A stretch of 64,000 nt of DNA from Leptidea sinapis (taxonomy: Eukaryota; Arthropoda; Insecta; Lepidoptera; Pieridae), in the NCBI RefSeq assembly GCF_905404315.1, contig NC_066273.1:4092001-4156000 (forward strand), read 5' to 3'. Under the pieces are notes generated by a model. That model had not been told where the DNA came from. It saw only the letters and a program-made list of their open reading frames with translations, and ran no database searches. The position numbers and the translations under genes were made by a program. Below, one piece after another: positions 54,883 to 64,000 of this stretch. Within the stretch, counting starts at the first letter, position 1. The number at the start of each line of letters is the position of its first letter.

Positions 54883-57800
54883 CGAATTTTATTTAAATAC
54901 TAAATTAACTCTGAAAAGTGTCTATATAGTTTTGTATTTAATATCTTTTTATTGCTAGTACACCGATAGGTTATAAATCGACAATCAAAATGTATATAAA
55001 TTTAGTATAACTATAACGTTATATTTTATTCATAGCAGAAAAAGTGACTTTGTTTGGCACTGTTAAAATTAAATTCATTAATTTGAAATTATTAGTTTTA
55101 AGTATTGTGCACTTCTTCTCCATGTAAACTTTCAAAATTCCAATCTTACACTCCTCCATGCGCTCAGTATGCTTAAAGAAGGGTACAAAGTTTTCGAATA
55201 ATATATTTATATCAATAATAATAATAATAAGTAGCAAAACCGTGTTGTGGCGTATGAACAACAAATACGTGCAACTTATTTCCTGTACGTAACATGCCTA
55301 AAAACGACTACTGGTACGCAATGGAACGAACCGGTACGACAGCAGACGGCGTAAGATGCTTGTAAGTGCCTGCGTTGCCTCACTATAAGTATTTATTACA
55401 TAAAATATGGTTTATGCCTTTATAATTAAAATTTAAATGAAATTTTAATAAAATTCAAAGATTTAGAATGAAATTGGGTCCTGTTTGACCCTTTGGAGTT
55501 GGAACCGTTACATATTACGGTGCTCGCGTTATTGTTATCTGTTGGTTTTATTAAAAAGTAAAATCCATGTCGCCTTAATGTTTGCAACCTTATAACCACA
55601 TAAAACTATCATTTATTTGAACGTAAAAGAAGACTCACATAAGCCCATAAAGGTACCGCCTAAGCGATTCTAATTAGCCTAATGCAAATCGTACAAACAT
55701 TAGGAATTGTTAGCCAACACACTGGTGTCGGTGGCCGGATCAAACACGCGGCGAGCAAACACGAGTGTTTGGACGCCACTTTCGGTTCTCTACAAATACA
55801 GGCCAGTGTTTATTCAAGTGCCAACGACACGCCACTTTTATTTTATCTTAACTGTCGAGCCGCCATAACTTCGTTCGTAGGGTGTTCTATGAAATAACAG
55901 TTACACTTTCACAGCCTTACAAATAAACATTGTATATAGTTATAGCTGAGAATATGCAAAATAATGACTACTGTTGACTTTATTATCGCTGACAACACTG
56001 TCAATACAATGATATTTCTGAAGTTTTCCGAATGTCGGGCAGCTTGGCAAATAAACGCGGGAAACGCATCTCCTGTCACCTATTGTTGCGGATACCCATG
56101 GGCGGTTGTTACTAATGACTGAAAGTCGACGTGAGAACTTCTAAACCTACAAAGGCGATAAATATTATGTTTATTAATGTACATATTTAGAAAATAAGCT
56201 ATACAACAGCACCCTATAAGCCTCTGTAGCTCTCTTCACATCATTATAGTACGTGACATTGCATCCTCAGGACTCTTTCTGTCGTTATCGGAAGAAACGA
56301 GATGGCATTTTGTTTTTATTAGGGTTTACCAATTTAGTAGGAGAGCCCTTGATGCTGATTGGGGAGTTACTCGAGCGTCGTGGGGAATTAGATTTTAAAT
56401 AAAAGATGAAGACTTTGTACAATTCGAATGCGCCCAATATTTAGTAGTAGAATATATAGTAGGAGTACGCCTAAGAAGTGAAGGTCATAATGTGATATTA
56501 TTTTCACACTTTCATCGGTAGAAGCGACTACAGGCGTCTATGAAATGAATAAAATGTATAAAATAATAACGATGGAAACTCAAAAAACTCCAGCTCTCTA
56601 GAGGAGGAAAAAAATTGCCACAATCTTTTGCCATATCCGAAACGTCTAGCAGGTTCGAGTAACATTTTTTCCATTATTAATTCTAAGGCCAGCCGCACCA
56701 TGCCAAATTGTTTAATTAATAACCTCTGTATCGTTTTTGTTGAAAAATATTTTAATACACCTACAGTTTTTACTTTATCAAGATTTTATAACACGGTCAA
56801 TATTGAATACACACAAGTAAATCCCATAGTACCTCTAGGCTTCCCTATTTATTTTTAACTATCTTTATACATTTAACTTTATAGTGTTCGTTCTAATGAG
56901 CTTCGAAATGGGTGGCTATCAATGTGTTATTTATTATTCGTGAAAACACAGAAAAGAACGGCTAATGTCGTACACCCTTGCCAACACTTCCATTTACATT
57001 TGCTCTACAAGTTGCTTTAATTTAAACTTTCTACATGTCCAAAGCACCTTAATATTATAATAGTCACAATAATGCACAAAGTCTTTTGTTTTTCTAATAT
57101 TATTTTAAATATCTGGACCACAGAGCCTTTCTCAGATTTTTAAGAATGTACTAAACTTGAACAAAAAAAAACTAATAGGACATCTGGATTCGTACCGGGG
57201 TCCTGTGCTTTCCGGGTCACCCAATGTCCCATCTGAGCTATTATAGTCTTGTATGTAGTGGCCATACTTACCTTTGTATTCTAATGTAGCTGTTTCTCAT
57301 TAATGCACCTAAAAACTAGAAATCCCCTGTATACTAAATTTTATGAAAATCATTGGAGCCGTTTCCGAGATTCAGAAGATACAATATTGCTGGTTTAAAA
57401 ATAAGATTTAGGCAACAGTCAAAAATCTATTTCCACGTCACATTTAATAAAACTTAAAAGTACTTATATAAGTTAATTTAATTAATTTCTTGCCACTTCA
57501 AACTTTTTCGATGTGGTGGTAATTGGTAAAATATATTTTGTCTGTCTTTACATTCACAAGTGTCAGATATAAGTAATTATACCCACACAAATAGTAGAAC
57601 GACGTGTGTACTTTACAATACATGTACAGTAAATAACAAACCAATAATTACAGTAAAAGGTGTAAGAAGCGATTATCCCAAAAACAGCAAGTTAACTGGT
57701 CACTGGTCATCCCATTACTGTTAAGTATGGTCAGGAACGACAACCGGTTCCAGTGCCATTAGCTGTTTAAATAACTATCTACTATGGGCACGAAGAAATA

Positions 57801-58225
57801 CCCGACAATGAGTGTCTTATAGTATTATCGAGGAAATTTTTCTCGAGGCATAATTTAAAAAAAAAACTTTAAGCTAAGAATTCCGTGAGTAAATGTGAAC
57901 ATATTTGTTTAATTCATTCAGTATGGTGTATGTATGAGTGTGACGTAACACATCTTTCCAGAAATTTCGAAACGTCTCGAGAAATAACCTATCGAATCGA
58001 AGAAAGAATAAAAAATCCGCCGGTGTAGGATGAAAAATATCAATTTGAAAGAAGAGCGAAACAATATACTTGCAAGATAGCTTCGGGTATCAAAAATTAT
58101 ATCTAAATTCAAAATAGGATGCAACTAGTTCTTTCGAAGTTTCTCGAACCAATTAATCCTTCAACTTTGTTCCTCTCCTCAGTTGATAATGATCAACTTT
58201 GACTTAATTGTAATTTATATTTCAG
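54883..58225. other. Non-repetitive stretch upstream of the receptor exon
   Basis: No exon is recognised. It includes a homeodomain-like CTAATTAG (55670-55677) five bases from ATGCAAAT (55682-55689), a tRNA-like B box in reverse near 57185, and a possible degraded Helitron-like piece near 57314-57400. If the receptor's upstream exons lie outside the window, this is intron. Confidence 0.45.
57175..57250 (-). repeat. tRNA-like SINE head
   Basis: In complement: TAGCTCAGATGGGACATTGG (A box) and CCCCGGTACGAATCCAG (B box GGTACGAATCC). The spacing is tRNA-like. No tail family was recognised. Confidence 0.45.
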
Positions 58226-58404
58226 GTGGGTTGTGGTGGCAGGCGCCTGGCGAGCGAGCGTGCTCCGACCCTCGACTGCGGCCGGGCCGGTGTCCCGCAA
58301 CGACAGACACTCCTCGCTGCTGCAGTTAGCGGCTTGGGGGGTGCCGGCCGCTCTGGCTGCTGCTGTTCTGGTTACCAGGGATGTTGACGCCGATGAATTG
58401 ACTG
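58226..58404 (+). CDS. Frizzled-family receptor, internal exon (TM3 end to TM4)
   Basis: This exon follows a pyrimidine-rich acceptor (TTATATTTCAG, ending 58225) and ends at a strong donor, G|GTAAGT (58405). It encodes W-VVVAGAWRASV (end of TM3), a short loop, then LLQLAAWGVPAALAAAVL (TM4) and DVDADELTG. In Frizzled receptors, TM3 ends in W-W-V-V/I-L, TM4 contains A-A-W-x-x-P, and the following extracellular loop carries D/E-L-x-G-x-C-F/Y-V-G. Here the Cys and VG come from the next exon. Frizzled proteins are plasma-membrane Wnt receptors acting through Dishevelled. The loop between TM3 and TM4 (LRPSTAAGPVSRNDRHS) lacks the usual LKWG...E sequence, which suggests a divergent member, perhaps Frizzled-3-like; I cannot decide the paralogue. 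Upstream exons were not found in the window. Confidence 0.8.
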
Positions 58405-59510
58405 GTAAGTTTTCAGCTGAAAGACATCCCCTGCTGGACGAAGACCTCCCTCAAAGTAATAATCTTTATCAACATATCAGTCGCACACCTCATTTGGTTG
58501 ACTGAATTGTTTGCAATACGACTGTAGCTAATAGTTGTATTATGGAAAATAAGGTCTGTGATTCCTCCGCGTGGTGTAAGCGATAGATGATGAAAAGGCG
58601 TCCTTTTTTGACTTGACAAACGTAAGAAATTATGATTAGAAATAATCCATCATTTTCAAATTTAAACAGGTGTACGATATTTGTTTTTTTGTCATCTCGC
58701 CTTGAGTAGAAGTAGCCCTGTTTACATTAAACAATTACTTACGATTGAAATAATTAATGAATATTCGACATGTTTAGAAAATATAAAGCTTTCCTACAAC
58801 GCTGACTCAGTAAACAATATGGAGTAGTTTCATATCCGCCAAATGGTACTCGCATCTCAATACCGATGATTTGTCGGCGGGCACAAAGTGGGTTTATATT
58901 GAATGTGCGCAGGAGCATGTATTATGGGCATTCATTGATCATTATTATTTAACTACCGTTTAATTGTGTTTTTTTTTTTAAATTGCATGCTCAATATAAA
59001 CATAACCGCTAACATTATTTTTTTATGCTTCGAAGAAGAACTATTAGCACAAAAATATGAACACGACAAACTTTGGAACTTTCTAGAAATATAAAAATGG
59101 CGATAGTGGAGATTATTGTCCTTGTAATCCTCTTCGTATTTTTTTTTCATAGTGTCTGTTGCTGTGGTTCGAAGGCGTGAGGTAGATAGATCTTTCGTTT
59201 CTGGTGTTACATATTATATGTTATACCATAGTAAACAAGCTGTTTCCCGCCACTTCGTATGCATTTATCTGTAACCATATAAGTTGGTGTTCTAATTCTG
59301 CCATATTATACAAAACAATCGTATATCTCTCATCGTTAAGCAGCGTTCCTTCGTTCAAATCCAACTACCACGAAAAAAGGTTAATACATAGTCTATGATA
59401 CTCACGAATAATGTAGCTTTCTATTGGTAAAATAATTTTTCTGAATCGTATCAGTAGATCCAGAAATTACTAAGCCTACAACCTTAACATTAGTATAATC
59501 ATTATGTATA

Positions 59511-59603
59511 ATTTTTTTTATGGAATAGGAGGACAAACGAGCGTACGGGTCACCTGGTGTTAAGTGAGCGTTGCCGGCTTTTAAGGAAGGTGTACACGCT
59601 TTT
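59511..59603 (-). mobile_element. LINE family A 3' end, short
   Basis: The T run at 59512 is followed by ATGGAATAGGAGGACAAACG and 'cgggtcacctggtgttaagt', and it stops after GTGTACACGCTTTTT. It lies in the receptor intron. Confidence 0.75.
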
Positions 59604-59605
59604 TA

Positions 59606-60005
59606 TTAGCTTCACTTGTATGAATGTTTGTTTGTAAGCGACTCATTTGGGCGCGGTTTTAACCCACTTTAAACGGTCAGATTTCGTTCAAATTTCATAG
59701 ATTTAGCGAGGACCGATGACATTACATTGATTTGATAAAAATATTCCATTTTTCAATTTGCAAAGTAAGATTTTTGTAATATCTATTGACTAACTTTCAT
59801 CTAACGTCAATAGGGCATAAATTGATGTAAATTTTAAATTTCAACCATTATCTTTGCAATCAAAGAGTGTTTTTTAGTTTTGAAAAGATTTTTATTTATT
59901 ACTTTAGACTTAAGTTTGCCTTACTTCGTTCTAATAAAGTTCACTCACAGTGCGTCAAGTAGTAGGTAACTTTCTCTTACGTCTGTTTACGCGGGGAACA
60001 GCTAG
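59606..60005 (+). mobile_element. CTAG-ended (Helitron-like) element
   Basis: It starts ATTAGCTTCACTTGTATGAA and ends GTTTACGCGGGGAACAGCTAG. The first half is shared with 24723-24868 (reverse). It lies in the receptor intron. Confidence 0.5.
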
Positions 60006-60560
60006 TTAATTATAATAATATAGTTCAATACACTTATATAGTATAATACTTCTCTGTTCATTGTTTTCTTATCTTTAATTAATATTTAACGATTCTGCTG
60101 TTAGGTCAAAACAGAATCGTTTGAGTACAACCGCCTGATTTACTTTGAGAATGATAACGCGAAGGACAGAACTTATTATTTAATATCATAAGTACTGTAA
60201 AGTGCCGACTTAGATAAACCGAAACTTAACTCCACAAAGAAGCGGTGAGGGAAAGATAACTTCAAATAGTTGTTAGACAATAACTACTTCTTAAGTTTTA
60301 CTTATCTTGTTCTTAATCAGTATATTTAACTTTCGTTACTTTAACTTTTTACTTACATATAAAATATTTGTTTTGGTATAAAGTTTAAATAGGTATTAAA
60401 TGTATTAGGTGAAATATTTAAATGTTTAGACATTTTATTTCTTCTTCAACTTCTTCCCAAATCAAATCAAATAATAAATGCATGATCCTCAGATAAAAAG
60501 TCTCGTTTACAGGACGAATGATTATTTGGCCTTTTATGGAGCGTCAAATCGTACATTCCT

Positions 60561-61084
60561 ACTTAATATTAATAATGTGAATGTAAGTTTGTTTGGTACG
60601 CTTTCACACCTAAACCACTGAACCGATTTTGATGAAATTCAGTACAGAGATAGACTAGTGCTTTGGAAAGGTCATTAAAAGGTCAAATAGCGGATACTTG
60701 GAGGGATTGAAATAGGAGATGGAAGTTTGTATGGAAGTTCGTCATTATCGTAGATGAAGACCATGAAACTTTGTATTTAGGCACTCGATTAGAAATAAAT
60801 AAACTTTTGTACTAGCGTTTTTGAAATTTCGATAAGTGCAGGGGTGAAATAGGGGATGATAATTTGTATGAAATTCCTCACGCTTTCACGCCTAACTGTG
60901 AATTCGTATTTGATCATATTCTTATGATTTAGAAAAGGATGGATAAACAAAATTATTTAGTTTTATAAAAATGTATAAATTTAAGCAATTTATAATGAAC
61001 CGCAGCAGTTTGTTTATATATAATTTGCAAAGTATTCAAAAAACATGATGCCTAAAGCTGAACGAAGTCGCGGGTATAAGCTAG
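60561..61084 (+). mobile_element. CTAG-ended interspersed element
   Basis: It begins ACTTAATATTAATAATGTGA, contains 'cactgaaccgattttgatga' and ends GTCGCGGGTATAAGCTAG. It is the + orientation counterpart of 46597-47002. It lies in the receptor intron. Confidence 0.55.
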
Positions 61085-61742
61085 TATTTTATATAATCAA
61101 GTCAAAGTGAAATTACTTTAGGACTATTGCATTCTCATAATAGGAATATTGCATCGTTTCATATAGTTTGTTTAGAAGAATCTGAATCCGACGAATGATT
61201 ACTTACTAGAAGTTAAAATAAAAGCTCGATCGACTGATCTTTCTGTATTATATCAGCCATATTGTAGCCTGATTACGACATAGACAAAATGATTAAATAA
61301 CAAGTCATATTTACAACAAGAATTGCTGGTCATAACAATACAAAATGAGAACGATAAAATTATCCCGCCTCAACATCTCAAGTGGCAGCATATCTCATAT
61401 TGCAGATACAATAATGCCTCGAGCAAGCCGTTGTTTTATATTCATTTTTCACTGCCATTTATATTGCTGCCAAAGAAATTCGCAACCATTATTTGAGCCG
61501 TTAAATACGACACCTTTCCTCCTCGCCCGATCGTATTTCATTTAAAATCGGCCCTTTTAACCATTCTCTCATTAATACAGCCCTTTTTTCTCGTCATGTG
61601 TTTGTGTAGGTGTTCACTTGTGCTGCGTTATTGAAAATCGGAATGTTATTCAACTCGCGAGAAAGAATCCGTATCCGCTAGACCTTTCAATGTATATTGA
61701 CTCTGCCATTGATGGTATTAAATCATTGTCTTTCTTTTTCAG

Positions 61743-62377
61743 GAACTTGTTTTGTGGGAAACCAGTCGAGTAAGTCTCTTCTCGCGTTGGTCATCATACC
61801 TGAAGCTATTTGTTTACTGCTGGGCTCCGTCTTCTTGGCTTCTGGTCTCCGCACTGTTCTTCAACGACCAACACCAATCCCAGCACCGGTTGCACTTCTA
61901 AACTCCCCGCCACAATCGCACACGGATCAGAGTATTTTACGACTGGGTGCCTTTACAGCACTATACGCCGTACCATCTGCGTGCATTCTTGCAACGTGGA
62001 TTTACGAATTCGCGTGGCGAGATGAGTGGCTTTCAGCTCCCGTGCCGTCTCTGGAACCTTCTACACAACCAAGGCCAGCGTTTTGGGTGTTCCTGTTTAG
62101 AATCTTCGCGACGCAAGTATTGGGTGTTATGGTGGCTGTTTGGATTGCGACGCCGCGTCTCAAAGCTTTGTGGAGAAGAATCAGTGGACCAACAAAGCCA
62201 CCGCTTGTGAAGCCAGTGGGATCGCCACCCGCGCCATTGACACTGCACTGCTACGCTCAACATCCTCACACCCTGACACGTCATCAACACAAATATGCCA
62301 CGTATAGACCTCCGCAGCAACAGTCCTACAGAAAACCAAGACACTACCATTATTCCGCCGGCGAAACTATTCTATGA
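61743..62377 (+). CDS. Frizzled-family receptor, last exon (ECL2 to C-terminus)
   Basis: It joins in phase to the previous exon to give ELTG-TCFVGNQ, the conserved extracellular cysteine block. Segments follow in Frizzled order: TM5 LLALVIIPEAICLLLGSVFL, an intracellular loop, QSILRLGAFTALYAVPSACI (TM6, matching the family's IRIGVFSxLYxVPA), WIYEFAWRDEW, a short third extracellular loop, and TM7 FWVFLFRIFATQVLGVMVAV. After TM7, family members carry K-T-x-x-x-W, which binds Dishevelled; here the aligned bases encode R-L-K-A-L-W, so K and T are replaced but W stays. The third extracellular loop is short and has no cysteine. The tail is rich in P, H, Q and Y, and ends ETIL, which fits a class I PDZ ligand. 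An AATAAA lies at 62725-62730. The family is certain; the paralogue is not. Confidence 0.85.
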
Positions 62378-62730
62378 CATCTCACTATATTACTCGTCGA
62401 AAAAAATTCAAAGTGCCATTACGTGAGTTTTCAATAACGTGAATGTCCATAACGTCTTGCCACTTACCCTAAAAGACTGAAGTATGATTGTATATATTTA
62501 TGGGATACAAATTATGTACATCATATTTATATTTTATAGTATTGTATTAATTAATTTTACCTCGCATATTTAAGTGCCTTAATAGATTATGGTAAAGTTA
62601 TCCCGTTATAATGATTGAATATTTACTGATATTATAAAGGTACAGACACTTTGACATAGACGCGCTTATCTCAGGAATTTGCCAGATTCACAAGAAATGC
62701 TGTCTTAACTCTTATGTATACTGAAATAAA
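62378..62730 (+). other. 3' UTR of the Frizzled-family gene
   Basis: AT-rich sequence from the TGA to a polyadenylation signal AATAAA at 62725-62730. Another AATAAA occurs at about 62933. The real end cannot be fixed without transcript data. Confidence 0.5.
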
Positions 62731-63075
62731 GATAAATGCAAAGCAATGCGCTATATAGCTGTCCTCCGGATTTTCCCTTTTTCCGGTTGCGCTGACTATA
62801 AATGGGAATATAATAATTATAATTGTTCATACAAAACAAATTAAAAGTTCCTCAAATTCTAAAAGCCTTATAGTAGTCCTCTATCTAAAAGAGATATTAA
62901 TTTGTTGTATAAACAAGCCGAAATAAAACATTTTATGTCGAAAATAATTTAAAATTTACCTACATTCTATAGTATTATTAATAATTGCCACAAGTAACAA
63001 AAATGTGTTCAAAATTATCTGTTCTATAAAATATAATATTTCAGTGACTTATTTTTAATTATACTAGAGTAAAAC

Positions 63076-63689
63076 CCACGGACGAGTAAAAAAAGGACTC
63101 CGCGCCGTTATATTAACAAGTGAAGCACCTTTATGCTAGTGTGCGGTTACGGGGGCTACCAGTTACACTATTTTTTTCCCTTAAACAATAATATATCGCC
63201 ACAAATACTTTTATAGTACTGTTTTTACACTTTTTCACAACGCACAAGGGCATTTTTAAAATATTTTATTGCGACGCAAACTGATCTGTCACAGACGATG
63301 GCAAATCTCATAATGGCGGCCGTTTGGCTTGTATTAGTGTAAGTGTGTGCGTAGGGCTATAGGGCTTTGTAACCTTTATGCTAGTGTGTGTGCGGTTACG
63401 GGGGGTACCAGTTAAACAATTTTTTTCCCTTAAACAATCATATATGGCCACAAATACTTTTATAGTATTGTTTTTACACTTTTCCACAACGCACGACGGC
63501 ATTTATAAAATATTTTATTGCGACGCAAACTGATCTGTCACAGACGATGGCAAATTTCATAATGGCGGCCGATCGGCTTGTATTGGTGTGTGTGCGTGGG
63601 GCTATGTATTTACACGTTTACCGGCTTGTTTTGGTGCTTCACTGTTATGTAAGGTGACACGGAGTCCTTCTTTTTTTACTCGTCCGTGG
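63076..63689. mobile_element. 614-bp TIR element with internal tandem repeat
   Basis: The ends CCACGGACGAGTAAAAAAAG (63076) and CTTTTTTTACTCGTCCGTGG (to 63689) are inverted complements, and similarity continues for about 55 bp (GTGAAGCACC on the left mirrors GGTGCTTCAC on the right). TAAAAC flanks both sides (63070-63075 and 63690-63695), a probable 6-bp target duplication. The middle consists of two units of about 245 bp (63127-63371 and 63372-63615). No transposase is present. Confidence 0.85.
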
Positions 63690-64000
63690 TAAAACCGAGG
63701 GAGATGACACAAAATACAAAATGGCGAACCTCACCTACCTTATTTATAAACTACCTAGTACTTAACTAGTGATTAAAATTAATGTAAATATAATTAAAAA
63801 CAAAATGTATCGGTCATATTGCAACTTCTGTGTAAATATAGCATACTTACGTTACTTTAAGTAAGAATATTTTTATGTTATTTAAGTCAGTATTGTACGT
63901 TTTGATTATTATTTTTAGTACAAGTTTTGTACATAATATTATAAGTTGCTTCTTACTGGTTGTATTTTGGTATGTAAATAAATAAAATCTGAATTGAGTA
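63690..64000. other. AT-rich end of window
   Basis: No gene is seen. The last 40 bases contain AATAAATAAAATCTGAATT, which resembles a retroposon or transcript 3' end, but it is cut by the window edge. Confidence 0.3.

Larger units (their letters stand above)
58405..61742 (+). other. Intron of the Frizzled-family gene
   Basis: A 3,338-bp GT-AG intron, phase 1. It carries a LINE family A end (59511-59603) and two CTAG-ended elements (59606-60005 and 60561-61084); the rest is AT-rich and unannotated. The acceptor is CTTTCTTTTTCAG. Confidence 0.8.

Noticed and set aside
58165..58182. Alternative splice acceptor before the receptor exon (CTTTGTTCCTCTCCTCAG)
   Set aside because: Reading from it soon meets stops before joining the receptor frame; the acceptor at 58225 gives a clean phase.

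Overview
This is AT-rich nuclear DNA from an animal, almost certainly a moth or butterfly (Lepidoptera). The evidence is spliced host coding sequence with a polyadenylation signal, several non-LTR retrotransposon families, tRNA-like SINEs, Helitron-like elements ending in CTAG, and MITEs. Nothing is bacterial or plasmid-like: there are no operons, rRNAs or CRISPR. The species was not determined.

Host gene: only one host gene is recognisable, on the + strand near the right end. Exons 58226-58404 and 61743-62377, separated by a 3.3 kb intron, encode the last part of a Frizzled-family Wnt receptor (end of TM3 to the C-terminal tail). The cysteine-rich domain, TM1 and TM2 are not visible, so upstream exons probably lie left of the window. 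The first 58 kb may then be a very long intron, or partly intergenic.

1-12.4 kb holds decayed RTE-type LINE pieces, tRNA-like SINE or foldback elements, a short hairpin-bearing retroposon family (called S1 here), a TIR MITE family (M1) and a possible hAT relic. 12.4-13.4 kb is a 19-unit, 49-bp minisatellite followed by a strong hairpin. 13.7-36 kb is mostly unique AT-rich DNA with scattered retroposon ends, a head-to-tail pair of Helitron-like elements, an RTE relic, a TA-flanked MITE, a hAT MITE with a perfect 8-bp target duplication, and a mariner relic.

36.3-43.4 kb is the centrepiece: a nearly full-length two-ORF LINE (gag-like ORF1 with three zinc knuckles; ORF2 with endonuclease, reverse transcriptase and RNase H). 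It has a 10-bp target duplication, has itself been inserted into an older repeat, and is split by a second LINE in the opposite orientation. ORF1 is open; ORF2 is broken by one 20-bp tandem duplication, two 1-bp losses and the insertion.

43.5-58 kb is again repeat-rich, with an inverted duplication of a composite MITE plus LINE end, and a 393-bp tandem duplication. After the receptor gene, 63.1-63.7 kb is a complete TIR element with an internal tandem repeat.

I found no convincing new molecular system. The most informative content is the layered record of insertions, which can be dated relative to one another, and an unusual Frizzled C-terminus. Family labels A, B, S1, M1, P and X are local names used only to link copies within this window.
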